A stretch of 64,000 nt of DNA from Tomocerus qinae (GCA_020055645.1 CM034546.1:36084001-36148000); one strand, 5' to 3'. Positions 45,443-58,869 are shown, numbered from the stretch's first letter. Notes: generated by a model not told the origin, from the letters alone. A program made the numbers and translations.

Positions 45443-47552
45443 AACCCAAGGTCGTTGGTGGAAGACCCAGTTGTACTGTGTACAATGTATGTTGTGATTC
45501 AAATGGGAGGGGATATAGTTTTAAACAAACAAACAATTATGATTTACCAATGTTTTTGTACTCTTTTGTTCTTTTGCTATGTAAGCGAATCTAATGCATT
45601 ATACAATTATAGTCTGAGCTTGACTGACGGCTCATATTAAGTTTAAAATTGTTATCTCGAATAAAATAAATAATTTACTGTGCTGAATAAATTCATTGTT
45701 TTCAGAAAAATTAAAAGTAAAAATACACATTTACTTATATTTTTAGTTTACATTCTAAAAATTGCAGAATCAAATAGGCATCTGGAAAATGTATTTGTAA
45801 AGGTAATAATGTGTCTATGTCTATGTTGACTTTCGGACTTTCGGCGTGTATTGGCCATTTTGTTCTAAAATGTATTTCGTCCTTTAAGTCTTAAATTTTA
45901 CTTTGCTTAAATTATTTTGCGTTTCTATGAAAGTAAATAGTATATTTAAGGAAAATAAGAATTAAACTATTTGGTTTTGGTATAAAAATATGCCATCTGT
46001 ATCAAGTCGGTGCAAATCTTTTTGCAAAGTAGACGTCAACAAAAATGCAACTTTAAAATAAAATTAATACAAACCTGTCAACTAAATATTCATATTATAT
46101 ATAGCATTATCCGTAGCTTAATGTTTTATAAAACACAGAAAATATTGGCATAAAAATTAAATTAGATTTAAAAAATTACCCTTAATATTTTATAAGAAGG
46201 TATTGAAGATACTATATAGGTGCATACTTTGCGAGTTATATGAAAAAAATACTACACTAAAAGAACGAAGTGAAATAACATGTCCGGTACTCCACAATAA
46301 ATGTGAATGCTTTTTTATCTGTGCAAATTTTTCTCATTATGGAGGATTTTCCACCTCATATTATTCCATCTCCTATTTAACAATACTTGGCAATTTCAGT
46401 TTTTTGAGATACCGAACAGTAACCAGGTTGTAATTCGAACTATAAATTCATTTGTGGTGCAGCAAACTAAATGTATCCGTCTGAGTATTTCACCCGAAGA
46501 GACAAACTTGTGATAAGTGATAATTGAAAGCGAGCCATCTGCACCAATAAAAATAGCAATTTTTTTACTAAATTTTATTACAGCTACGCTTAAGGACATT
46601 AAGATTAGCACAATAAATAACGAAGAAATAGTGATCAGATCTCACTGACTCATCTTTCCATCCGATCCTCATTCATCAATTGCATTGTCTCATCTGCTCG
46701 TCTCATGTTCTCCGAATTCGGAAGTGAAGAACTCCACACGCACATCAATGGGCTTAAGATACACTAAATAATGAGAGAGCTTCAACTAGAGCGGGATATA
46801 ATGTAACAATTTAAGTGGAATTTATGTTAGTGATTTTAACACTTGGCACTGGCAGAAAATCAAGTCAAAATTGTAATTTTTTATTTCCGCGTTGCAACGA
46901 AATAAAAGTACATTATATTCTGATTTTATATATTTTCAAACAATTGTCAAGTGGAAATTACTTGCTAATTGAAGGCTCGTGAAATTGTTGTTCGTTTGTA
47001 AAAAAGTAATATCCGTCCCGTCCATTGTGTTCGGATTCGGAGAAGTATTAATATTCTGTAACCACATCCAGCAGGCAGGGAACTGTAACGCATAACGGTA
47101 TTATTCATTATTTTATGGATGGGTGGTAATCATACGCAAATTATTTGTCAAAGTTTTATTAAAGTGATTGATATTTTTGCGATGCTAATATTCAAGACAA
47201 TCAGTGAGTAATTTCGAGCAAGAATAAGACTTTGAAATGAGGAGGGTAAGGTTTAAAATTGTTATATATTATTTATTACCAGCTGGATCATTCGCCAGTT
47301 GCTGATCATATGTCATATGTCATTACTTTCAGTTTCAATAAAATACAGTCAAAATTATACTTGTGGCTTGACTTTTTGACATACAAATTTTTGATTTGAC
47401 AATGACAGACTAAATTTCTTGACAATCATTGCTTCTACGCAGTACGGGATTTGTCAAAATCTTTCCTTGTTTAAGTACACTTTTAAGTAACACTTAAAAC
47501 AGATGTTGGTTTCTAATTTATTCGCAGATTAATGTAACTATTTAATTTACAG
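45443..47552. other. Intergenic; unlocated first exon of SLC30A6
   Basis: AATAAA at 45660-45665 probably ends the F-box transcript. No other gene is recognised. The 5' coding exon of SLC30A6 should be here, with a donor in phase 1, but I could not find one that fits. The short ATGAGGAGG|GTAAG at 47237 is in the wrong phase. Confidence 0.5.
45660..45665 (+). promoter_or_regulatory. Poly(A) signal of the F-box gene
   Basis: AATAAA, part of CGAATAAAATAAATAA, 218 bp after the stop codon on the same strand. Confidence 0.5.
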
Positions 47553-50500
47553 GGGAGTTGTGGGAAGCGGTTTGCAGACTTAGACTCAGAACCTGGAGAT
47601 CAATCAGTCAGCTGTGGAGTGTAAAGAATGCAAAAAGAAAATTAATAGCTGTCCCATTTTGTGTATTGGCCACGTTTATTTTATTTTCCTGGACTAAACA
47701 GTCAAACAGTTGTGGTAAGTTTACTTATTTTAAAAGATATAAATAAATTCTATAATATTCAATCTTTTAAAACATTTATTATAATATGATGTATGATATC
47801 GGTTTGTGTCCGGTGTCTGGGAAAGTTTTACTCATTCCCTAATATAATAATACATAATATTTAATTATTTTACTTTATCCTCTTTTTGTAGCCTTACACT
47901 CGTTTCTCGCTCTGATTCTTTTTGATGTAGTAACGTAAGTGGCTTGTATTCAACAGATTCAAATTATTCTATCATACTATAAAATAATATATTAATGATA
48001 TTGATAATTCTGTATTGAATCTTAAAATTATAATCTCCTCCTGTAGATTGTTAGGAGATTTGGTCAGTCAATGTTACACTCACGGTGGAAAACCTTCAAC
48101 TGCTTTTAGTTTTGGATATGTTCGGGTCGAAGTACTTGCCCATTTCTCAGTTTTATGTCTTGGGTTGTTGCTCAATTCGTGGGCCTTAAAAATAGCATTG
48201 GAACTTGTCCTCGGAGGAGCTAATCAAGAAATCCATACGTATGATGCTCATTATTATATTTTTATTATTTTAAATATTCAACCAATTTAAGATGTAGGAG
48301 TCCAAAATTTTTGGTTTAACTTTTAATGTTTCTAATTTAAGTGTAAGACATAAAATTCTATTTAGTCAATCAACAAAAGCAGAAAAGATGTAATACAATG
48401 TACTTTATGATATTTCAGAGGAAGATTTTTGCCATCTGTAGTAATAGGCGGACTGGTCCACTTCTTCTTGTCATTTCACAACAATCCATTCATGAAAGTT
48501 GCAAAAGTCGCAGCAACGTATACAACATTGCAGAAATATTTTCAAGGAATCTGTGCAAGCTTTGGGCTATCTCTATCTTCATCCAGTACATTTTCACTCA
48601 GTCCATTTGCAATTTTGGGTACATTCACTGTATCCACGATTACCGTCTTAGCATTTGCTCTTCAATCCGGGTATAAAAATTTAAAATGCATTGCTTGTCA
48701 AAACAATTTTTTTTTTTGAGTTTTTCTGTGTCCTAATTTTAACGTTTTGGATATTATTTTCTATATATGTCCCCGAGAGCGGGAATATTTGAGCAATCTT
48801 TAATTTATTATCTTTTTTTTGTCTGTTGTAGGCCTCGTTGGTTCGATTTAGTTGGTGGAGTATTAATTATTTTTGCGATATTTGATGCTCTCTGGCCGTT
48901 GTGTATTTACACGGGTCAGGTTCTACTTCAGGTAATTAAAAATGATTAGAAATGGTATTCATTATTGTAATACCCTAAATCCTGGGATTCTTTGTCATGT
49001 AAAATCGGAGAAGTGTAAACAGTAATTTGTTTAATTTTTTTAATTCTTTCAGACTGTACCTTCACATATCGTCACTCAGCTTGAAAAAGCGCTAAGAGAA
49101 GCGTTAACAATCGACAGAGTTCTAGAATTTCGAAATGAACTATTTTGGACTCTGACATATGGACAAATTGTATAATTTTGTTTTTCATATACCTATTACA
49201 TTCCTAGTACTAGTATTAACTTGATGTCAAAATATACTAAGATATTATTGTCAAGATATTGTGAGTCAAGATTATTGCGTTACTACATAATAATGACTGT
49301 CCAGGAACTAATGAACTTATAAATAGGTTTATCAATAACACACTCCAGTTTAACATACAATTTGGCTAAAATTGATTACCAATTTAATTATTTAATATAA
49401 GATTTTTTTCTTAAACTCTTTTTTCACTTCTGAGTAAATACATAAGAGACCATGCAGGCTCGGAACAAAATGTCACAGCCAAAGTTGTTACTTTCAGATT
49501 TTAATCTACTTAGTGATATGAAAAAAACAATTTCAGGATTTTTTTTGAAAACCCGCCGTTTTTAAGTTATGGCGGTTTTCCGCCTTATGTCGTTCATCTA
49601 TGATTCATTTCTAAACTACTTGACCGATTTTCATGAAACCGGCGCCATTCTGCCCGCAAACGCGTTCCTCACATGGCCCCTTTTTTAGTTTTTTAATTTT
49701 TTTTCAAAATTTTGAAAAATCTTTCGAAAAATTTCGAAAAAAATTTTTTTTGAACGTTTTTATTAGAATTATTATTAAATGCGATAAAAACGCTAATTCT
49801 GACCAAAAATTCAATAATTAGGGTGTATATATCAAAAAGAAAGCCATTAAAATGAACGAATGAAAATCACTATAGAGTTTTTGGTCAGAACTAGCGTTTT
49901 TATCGCATTTAATAATAGTTCTAATAAAAACGTTCAAAAAGTTTTTTTTCGAAATTTTTCGAAATGTTTTTCAAAATTTTGAAACAAATTTGAAAAACTA
50001 AAAAAGGGGCCATGTGAGGAACGCGTTTGCGGGCAGAATGGCGCCGGTTTCATGAAAATCGGTCAAGTAGTTTAGAAATGAATCATAGATGAACGACATA
50101 AGGCGGAAAACCGCCATAACTTAAAAACGGCGGGTTTTCAAAAAAAATCCTGAAATTGTTTTTTTCATATCACTAAGTAGATTAAAATCTGAAAGTAACA
50201 ACTTTGGCTGTGACATTTTGTTCCGAGCCTGCATGGTCTCTTATGTATTTACTCTTCTTCAGAATATATTATGCTATATTTTTTTACTTTTTAAGCAACA
50301 AAGACAAGCAATATCAATCAATCCCCTTTTTTATTGTCATACTTTGTTTAGCAAGATACAAGTTCTGGTTTTTACCCAAAAATCCATAGATAATAAATAT
50401 GACAGTAGATTCTATGTATAATATAGGCGTTTCAAAAGAGCTATTTCTATGACATCATAGTAATACTAGGCTAGATTACATAGTAATGATTTGTCTGCTC

Positions 50501-51552
50501 ATGAATTCATCATAAATAGCTTCTTTATAAACATTTAAAAAATTATAAATGAACAATCTGGTATTTATGTGGTTCTAGGCTGGGACCCTTCACGTCCGAG
50601 TTAGAAGGGATGCCGACGAGCAATTAGTTCTGTCAAAAGTTTATGAGAAACTACACCCCTTGGCTCCTCATTTAACTGTTCAGGTAAGTAGATAACATAA
50701 AATAACATTTATGTTTTATAGTCTTAGTTTAAATCAGTTAAGGCTGTATTGGATGAAGTTGGAAGGCAATACATGTGAATTTCGTTTGATTATTCTTAAA
50801 ATTTATATAAAATATCCTGGAAAGTTACAATTAAGGCTCAGACTTTTTAAAATTAGGTCCTGTAACCAGTAAAGTTCACAATAGTCATTTTTCCCAAAAT
50901 AAGTATTTTTGGTAGAATAATTTTAGAATTGCTTTTGCAAAGTAACTGACATTTTTTGGGGTCAAATGCAAACGGAGGCTAGTAAATGAATTTCTTAAGT
51001 CAGTTTTCCTTTATTTTCCATATTTGAAACTTTTAATTGATTTTTAATTATTTTCAGATTACAAAAGATGATTTTGGTCGTTCATTCGGATCCTTACAAA
51101 TTCTCCGTGATGCTGGCACACCTTTGAATAAAGTGACTGTCCACAACAACGATATATCTCCCATACCCAATGCTGGAGACACCAATCACGTTTTATATTC
51201 TACATCTGGAAGTTCACATAATAGTGTAGGTCGGGGTCCTTATAGCCAAAGCAGTGCTATCTCCATGAACATGAATAGCCCTCGAGATGACACTTTGAAC
51301 AACAGCCGCAGAAGTGTCGCCTCATCAACATCATCCATGTTCTACATGGAAGCGACTCCTCATGCGAATGTCCACAATCATTTAAATGTCACAGCTGTTC
51401 CAGCAAGATTTACAGTGCCCTATAACAATCCAACAGTACCATACTACAATGGAAGACATAATCCGTTCGTCACTCAAGAAGCGGCCAACAATGCAAATTC
51501 AAATCAAACTAACCTGCTCATCTCGTCCGCTAACTACTTTTCTGAGACTTAA
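47553..51552 (+). CDS. SLC30A6: Zinc transporter ZnT6 (SLC30 family)
   Basis: Eight coding exons are seen: 47553-47714, 47892-47934, 48047-48238, 48419-48670, 48832-48931, 49053-49169, 50579-50683 and 51058-51552, all GT-AG and in phase; the first coding exon is missing. Diagnostic ZnT6 features are FSFGYVRVEVLAHFSVL, ANQEIHTGRFLPS, the TGQVLLQTVPSHIVTQLEK loop, RVLEFRNELFWTL and AGTLHVRVRRDADEQLVLS, that is, six TM helices plus the cytosolic C-terminal domain. The last exon adds a long Ser/Asn-rich tail, as in vertebrate ZnT6. ZnT6 works with ZnT5 in the early secretory pathway, loading zinc into enzymes; it is regarded as the non-transporting partner. A long foldback lies in the 1.4-kb intron before 50579. 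A poly(A) signal AATAAA is at 51948. Confidence 0.9.
49432..50254. repeat. Foldback element in an SLC30A6 intron
   Basis: Arms 49432-49809 and 49877-50254 (about 378 bp each) are near-perfect inverted repeats with a loop of about 67 bp. The outer ends read GAGTAAATACATAAGAGACC and its complement. Each arm carries a conserved ACTTGACCGATTTTCATGAA block, recalling the ACTGGACCGATTTGGAT in the foldback at 1176-2298. No ORF. Transcribed through, it would form a long RNA hairpin. Confidence 0.88.
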
Positions 51553-52220
51553 AAAACTTGCGTATTTTACCGACCGTGTTACCCTCCAAATAATATTGTG
51601 AAAAGAGTAACATGCATGTTGAAATGTTGTAACAGAAATAATTTATGTAAAATGTGATAATGTAACTTATCCAATTTTGTTTCTTAAAGTTTATTTCTTT
51701 ATTTATATAATTCTTTTGCATTATAAAAATGGTAAATAGCTAATTAATGTGTCAAAATGCTGAACATGTGTACATAATTTGTAGTAATCTTCCAATTTGC
51801 TTCATACTACGAATATTAACCAAGTACTGATTATAGCTTTAGCTGACTGCATTTCTCTTTAAAATTCATAATGTTATCAAATAATTCGAGTTTTAATATA
51901 CCTACTAATATAAGTAGGTACTTTTCAGAGAATTTATAGGTAAAGAAAATAAATATTAACCTTGTACTATAACGTAACACATCATGATTGTATTTATATT
52001 GATTTCTTTCATATAGTAATGAGAAAAAGACTTTTCATAAGCAAACCCCTTAAAATTATTGTTTTTAATATAAATATTATTTAGTATTTATTAAGCATTA
52101 AAATTAATCACTTGTGGTTGTGAAAAGTGAAAACTTGTGAAATATGTTTTTCTAAAATGGTGAATAGGTGAAGTTATTGGTACACTAATAGATAATGATA
52201 GTTTGTTTCCTCTGTTAAAG
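51553..52220. other. Convergent 3' region of SLC30A6 and gustatory receptor 2
   Basis: 3' UTR of SLC30A6, then the downstream flank of the minus-strand receptor. No other gene or repeat recognised. Confidence 0.5.
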
Positions 52221-53870
52221 TCAATTTTCAATGTTGTTAGAACTGCAGTTACTTTTAGCATCGAAGTCAGAACCTCGAAATTGTACTAAAACAACGACGT
52301 ATGTCATCATAACGCTAAGTGCCTAAAAGTAAGAAAAATAGTTAATTAATATTGATTAGATAATTAATTTGATGTGGAAAAGTGGCAAAATCGGTCAGAT
52401 TAAGATCAAACTTTGTAACAATTTGCTAATTTATCACCAGTAAGGCAAAAAAATATTTTGTTCCAATTTTCGAGATCTAAAGGTCAATTCAAGAATAATT
52501 TATATCTGTAATCTGTAGATTGTAATTTTTACACTATTTTAAACCGGCCGATTTGACCCTATAAAATTAAAAACTAGTTTAGATTTTCGAATTTTTAGAT
52601 CGCTCAAAAAATTGTATGCAATACCGAAGCCATAAGAGATCTATTGACAGTAAAAAATCCTCCAACGTTGATGCAAGGTGGATGATTAGAAATTCTTGAC
52701 ACAAGAAGCTGAATCTAGAAATTTTAAAGACATGATTTACTCTTACACTATGTACTTAGGCATGGGTATAAAAATGATGTATTAATATTGTACCTGATTT
52801 TGAATGTCACCACACAAAATTTTAAAGGGCAGATTTTGTAGCTTGTACAGCATTGATATATACTTATGACTGATTAATCCACATTCAGTGCACAATAGAT
52901 ATAACGTAGATAAAAACATTAAAATAACTACAGCTAAAAGAATCATAACCTCAATTATATCAATCGTAAGCAGGAGAAAAAGAGTACCTAATATGTAAAG
53001 AAGTAATAACAGAATCTCTATTACTAAAGATTTAAAAAATAATTTGCAAAATTCCTCGATGATTTGTTCTAATTTAATAAGAAGCTGAAGTAAGTATCCA
53101 ATATTATCATTTTCTGTGTCAATAGTTACAATTTTGTTAGCACTTGGAGTTTGAAATGGATTGGAAATATTTCTTGAAGCAGTAGAGAGTTCATCAGTTT
53201 CATTCAGAATAACTTGAAGTTGAAAATTAATAACTTTTACAAAAAATATTAACATGATTACATTTGAAATGTGAAGTGTTTTTACTACAGGCTCGATATT
53301 TTCTTTCAGTTTCATAAAAATTGTCCCTGCGACATAAATGTCATTGGTGCTCGCATGAATTTGCATCATAATAACAAAAGCTCCTACAGTGCTGTAAGAA
53401 ATTACGTAAATGATAAGAGATTTCTTGACATTTGTCAATAAATGGCTATATTTACTATCAAAATTTTCCCTAACAGCTGATTTCAGTTCACCATGAAAAT
53501 CGACAAGAGTTTTCCAAAATACAATTACCTTTCTGGAATTTATAATTCCAAGCACTCTTAAAGATGCTGTGAAAAACATTAACAGAAAGTTAGCTGCGTA
53601 AATAATTAAATATTGCGTTCTGCTATCAGACAACGTTACATATTGTTTTAAATCTAGTACTGAATCTAGGACAGAAGCGATACAAACTCCTTGAATTAAA
53701 ATGTTCCACAAAACTGGCAAAGAAAATAACTTTACACATAAAACTCTGAAATTATTTCTTTTAGTAATGCACAAAGGATAATATCCACTCAATCGTCCAA
53801 AGTTAATGGCAAATGTACCAATACTTATGAGATGATCTTCAAAATGCGAATTTTCAGTACCAGGATACAT
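52221..53870 (-). CDS. Gustatory receptor 2 (7TM chemoreceptor)
   Basis: Minus-strand exons 53870-52794 (359 codons), 52714-52625 (30) and 52322-52221 (33 plus stop), phase 0 throughout, give 422 residues. The middle exon encodes QLLVSRISNHP...GGFFTVNRSLMAS and the last MMTYVVVLVQFRGSDF, the gustatory receptor signature, with a longer polar C-terminus than receptor 1. Exon 1 is clearly paralogous to that of receptor 1 (MYPGTENSHFEDHLISIGTF against MYPSIKKSNFEDHLIGVGTF), including intron borders CAG|GT and TCG|GTA. The pair is a local duplication now separated by two unrelated genes. Ligand unknown. Confidence 0.92.
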
Positions 53871-55051
53871 GCTTTATTTTATTGAAAAAATAAAAATTGC
53901 TAATTTACTAATTTTTGCTTTCATGGAAATAAATAAAATGTTACTATACAAAGCATTCATTAAAGCTATGATACTGTAATATAATATGGTCCCATAAAAC
54001 ACTTATAATTATTTTCCGACTGCATTACTTGATCAAACAATACATCTATTAGTTTAATTGATAAAGGTACCACTCCATTATAATTATAGCAGTTCATTTT
54101 CCATAATATTACACTCAAAGTTAATGCTATATGTAATGGACTACCCAACTGTGTAAATAGTTTAATTTAAGAAACTAATTAGCACATAGAATTCATACTA
54201 AAAGTGGGGTAAAGTAAGAGTAGAACAGTCAATGTGGAAACTGGAAAGTTGAATAGAAACAGAAAAACCTGAACAAAAGTTTTCATTGCATAATAGTACT
54301 GACAACACTTAGAGATGAGTTTGGATTAGACAATAATTGTTTGAATTTGGAAATTGGACTACATATTATTTATTATTGGTATTGGTACCTTAAATTCATT
54401 GTAAGCAGTATATTATGCTTTATACATAGGTAAGCATATATATGCTATATATGTCAATATCCATCCAATATAATTACAAGCATATGTGCCATATCTAGGC
54501 ATGTATTATGGCACCCTCTAAGAACATATACCACATGTATAATCAGCATTTCATTTATATAATACAAAATACATTTGTAAAAATGTAATTCAGGTTAAGA
54601 TAAACAAGGGCGAGGAAATTCTACTTAAATACTATCCAATTGAAATGTCGTGGGCCGTGGGCGTGGATTGAGACAAACTTTTATTCTGGTAACGACAGGA
54701 ACGAATATTTCACCTAACCATACATAATTACTGTAAAGATGACAAAAATATTGCGTACAACTGCTATTTTATAAAATATTATGGGGGAAGTAAAATGTAG
54801 TTATTTTTCATGAGACTATGACAAATGCTTACAATTATGTCTCCTGTAGATTTATTATTAGCAATAAAACTGCTTTAATGCGTTTTAATGTTTAATGTGT
54901 TTATATTAAAGGCTATCGACATCGTTTTTCATAACTACTTTAATTACTTTACATTTCCTTATAGCTATACGTAGTTCAACCTATTTCAAAATTGTGTGCA
55001 CTAAGTGAAAAGTACTTTTTTGAAACATAATTTTGAATTCTATCTGTAAAT
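53871..55051. other. Intergenic, no gene recognised
   Basis: AT-rich, with only short ORFs. The promoters of gustatory receptor 2 (minus) and of the secreted peptide gene (plus) should lie here; none is recognisable. Confidence 0.5.
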
Positions 55052-57376
55052 ATGGATTTAAAAATTGCAATTTTCTTTTGTATCATTCAATTGATATATT
55101 ACTGCTCCGTTGTAAGTAGCAAGGGTAAGTTTGAATAAGTTTCCATTCAGTATTGTTGTGGCCTTCTGAATTTTCTAACTTTTTTATGTTGATTCACAAA
55201 TTTATCGAAAAATTGCATAAAACCTGACAATTTTAGATTTTAACTCTTGGTACCATAGTTTCATTTTTATGGGGAGAGAAGCATCTAGATTTCCCTTAGC
55301 ATATTACATATAGGTGTTCACGTGTAAATGTCGTGTGGTTGTAAAACAGTTTTTTGGATGCTGAGTGTCTATCTGTAGTGTTGCCCAAAAATACGAGTAA
55401 CTCAAAAGCTTTGAATTCGAAATAATTTAATTTGTCAGTTATATGATGAGTTACTGAATTACAACATGTTTAAAGGTTAACATAAAGTTTACATGAACGA
55501 TCTATGGCCTTCTCTTTTAGCACTAAAACAACGAGAATACTTTTAATGTTTGATTATCATTTGAAAACGATTTTAACAAAAGCCACTCAAGTACTTGGAT
55601 TATCTAATAATTATTTTCCCACTTATGGATGATTAGGGATTATTTTATACTATAGATTTATAAGCTAGTTATAAAATTATAAGCTAGTTGTGAAGCTATT
55701 CCAGCAATCAGCCTTTAAACTTAAACTATATATTATAAACAAAACATATTAATTTTTTCACATTTCCATTCAAAAATGTAAACAAATATACAATCAGGTG
55801 GAAACAATATATTATAGCTTTTATACTTTAATGAATTCGGATGAATTTCAGCAGGTCACATTATAGTAACAAAAATAATTCCAAAAAAATCATCGGTATA
55901 CTTCATTAAGGTTATTATGTTAACCAGTGCTTCTGTTATTTAATTCTACATAAAAGGTGAGTGCAAACTGGCGCAAAAAAATCAAAGGGGGCATCGGGCA
56001 GTAAAAAGTAAAACCAGCTCTACTAAAAAATGCTAAATAAGTTTGCCGATATAGCAGCATCAATTTGTATTAGAAGTTTTCAAATGACAATTAATACGTA
56101 CATTACGATCATTACGATTACGAAATGTCCCCTGCTAATCATTCATTCATTTCATTCAATCTCCTACCAGACATATATAGATTCATAGATATATAGTTAG
56201 GTTGGTAAATTTATTGGTTTATCTCAGTCTGTGGTTATAATATACTAGGGCATAAATATTTATTTAATTACGCCATATTTTAATTATCCAGAAACTTTAA
56301 TTTTCCTTGTTTTCTAGTTTTCCTAGCGTCTCCCTATGAGTTTTTAATTTTTTAATTTGTTATTTTCTTTAGAAATGGATGTTATTTAGTGTATTAATTT
56401 ATTTTAAAAAAATGAAATGAAACGTGAATATGTATTAGATTTGTTGATATAGCATAACCAATTTGTATTAGACGTTTTCAAATGCTATTTAATAAGCCAC
56501 ATTACGATCATTACGAAATGTCCCCTTTCGCTAATCATTTCCATCCAATCACGACTCACCACCATTTAACCTTCTTATGTTAATTTCAATTATTGTTTTG
56601 ATTTCATAATAATATGAAACGACTCATTTCGGTTGTTTAGAGTAATTTGTCTTGCGCATTTTGCTTTTTTGCTTCTAAGGTACATGCATAATATATTACG
56701 TGTGCAGTTGATGGGAGGAGGAGGTACTCAAAAGTGTTGGAGTCAGCATTTGCGTTGCACATGGGGAGTGGGTTTTGCGCTACGCAATATATGCAGGTTC
56801 CCTAGGCTGTCCTACCAGACATAGTTACATAGATAGATAGATTGTTAAGTTTTTTTCCTTCTGTGTTTATTATATAGAGATACTTATGATGGGTAGTATC
56901 TATGTACCTACTAATATAAGTATAGCTTTATGATTATATTATTTCAGAGTATGCTATAGCAGACTATTACCCGGGACCGAAAGATAGTCATCGATTGGCC
57001 GTAAGCAAAAGTAAAGATCCAAATTTTTCACCTTTGGAATATGAAACTATGAATTCATTAAATTTCGTGTTTGCAAAAGTTCAATTTTTAATTTTATTTT
57101 TTTCAATTTGAATATAGGTCACCAGCTGCCTTACCCTAAGCACAAGAAGCAGGGAAGGGGCGGAAGGCCACTTTTCATTTCTGGTAAAATTCGAACGTAT
57201 TTTTAAAATAAGTGCACCACTTTCTATTCACTGATTTTCAAAATGCAGTTTATATTATATTTACAGGATCCGAGACTAAGGGGAAGCCGAAACAACCAAA
57301 CGCAAACCTCAATGTGGATTCCGCGCAGAAACCAAGAGCTCAAAAGCGAACCAGAAGACCCATTCGCCCTCATTAA
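55052..57376 (+). CDS. Small secreted basic peptide (four exons)
   Basis: Exons 55052-55124, 56948-57000, 57126-57183 and 57267-57376 join in phases 1, 0 and 1 to give 97 residues. The start MDLKIAIFFCIIQLIYYCSV is a strong signal peptide, with likely cleavage near VSS-KE. The mature part is EYAIADYYPGPKDS, then LPYPKHKKQGRGGRP, then a Lys/Pro-rich stretch ending KRTRRPIRPH. It has no cysteines in the mature part and is strongly basic and proline-rich. I do not recognise a family; a neuropeptide-like, cuticular or antimicrobial role is possible, but none is shown. Exon 3 could instead start at 57118 in another frame, but the chosen acceptor (CACCAG) keeps the frame open to the end. AATAAA at 57409-57414 fits the 3' end. 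Confidence 0.6.
55975..56560 (+). repeat. Direct duplication inside the peptide-gene intron
   Basis: The block about 56041-56140 (GATATAGCAGCATCAATTTG ... CATTACGATCATTACG ... GAAATGTCCCCTGCTAATCA) recurs at about 56447-56545 with moderate divergence. Nothing coding. Confidence 0.6.
56615..56830 (-). repeat. Dispersed repeat, copy 2
   Basis: Reverse complement of the family seen at 700-890, in the first intron of the secreted peptide gene. Copy 2 keeps CGCTACGCAATATATGCAGG and GAAACGACTCATTTC. Confidence 0.55.
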
Positions 57377-57408
57377 ACTGCAAACAGTTTTAATTCTAAT
57401 ATATGCGA

Positions 57409-57414
57409 AATAAA
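57409..57414 (+). promoter_or_regulatory. Poly(A) signal of the secreted peptide gene
   Basis: AATAAA 33 bp after the stop codon on the plus strand. Confidence 0.6.
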
Positions 57415-58869
57415 ATGCATATGTTGTAAATACAGAAACACTTTATTCTTTATTAATACTTGTTGTATATTGTGCATGAAAAATAATCATTCCAATTCCT
57501 CGTAGATTAGTAAAAGATAACGGGAGTAATTAAAACTATTGTAATTAAAGCGTTGTATTTGGTAATCCTTAAACGTCGACTGCCAACGTTTCAGGACAGT
57601 ATGAAACGCTCATGGAATTTCCTGATAAATTTAATAATTTATAGTATTGTGATAGCATCGCTATCTATATAGAATTCTTAGATGATATAACAACGACTGT
57701 ACATTGTACTAAAGTACATCAATCAATTTTACATAGCACTTATAGCTGATTTAATCCAGGTTTATAAATTACATACTTTCAGCCATTAAAAAGAAAACAA
57801 ACCATTTAGTCCCTGACTTGTATTCTTGTATCGAATGATTCGGTATTCCTAATTTTGCGTTACAGATATTTGGATAATCTAAACAAACCACTATTTTAGT
57901 AAGTAGGTACTTCCATGGAGACAATTAGTTCTAATTGCTATATAAACACTCAAATTACACTATTTACAAATTTCTAGCAAACTCCTATTCACTCATATAG
58001 AGTCATGCTAAATGGAAAATGTATAACTGCAGTGTGCCTGTCTATTCTATTATACCTGTACAAGTACAATATTTATGCTATCAATATTACACAGAGGTGT
58101 AATATTGATAGCAATATAATATTGATAACTACACTAAAGTTTAGTATAAATTCTGACGAAATCAGTCAACAAAAATAAATACGCAGTAATTTGAACAACA
58201 TTCGCGGTTTCCATTGCAAATAATAAATAGTATTTATGTTTTCATTTGTAATGGTATATGCAAACAGTTATGCTTCATAGCTCACTGTGTATACTTTATG
58301 CTGGTGAATTTATTGAGGTATACAATTAAATATAAAGAAATGCAAATATCAATTAAACCATTTATTTCCGTTATATCTTCATTTTGAGAATATTTGTCAA
58401 GTTTTGAATTATGCTATCCTATTCATAACTACGGACAAACAACAATAGATGATTACATTTATGTGATTTAATTGAATAGTTCTAAGCTTATACCTAAACA
58501 ATTAAGTTGCCATTCAAATATTTTATTATTCTGAAATATTTGTAAACATCCGATGAGCAAATATGTTATTTTACCATTTAAATATGAATGTAGTCAATAA
58601 TTATCCCAAATATGCTTCTAAGAATAGCTTAAACTAAGTGTAATGAATGCAAATCCAAAAAGCAACGTAAAACAAACAAATGTTTAGGTTAACGATTATT
58701 TAACACTAACGCTAACATTCTTTAACCTGAATAACACTTGTCACTATCAATATATCTCCACTGCAGCCAATATTTATACCATTTGGTGGACTCTCGTTGA
58801 TAACACTTTAAAAATTAGAAATTAAAAAAGTATCCAAAACTGTTAAAAATAGTATCGTAAGTTATAATT
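57415..58869. other. Intergenic; includes a perfect 16-bp hairpin
   Basis: No gene recognised. GCTATCAATATTACAC (58077-58092) and its exact complement (58097-58112) enclose a 4-nt loop, followed by a partial third copy. Confidence 0.6.

Noticed and set aside
47237..47245. ATGAGGAGG followed by GTAAGG as first exon of SLC30A6
   Set aside because: It would join in phase 0, but the next exon needs one leftover base (phase 1), so the frame would be wrong.
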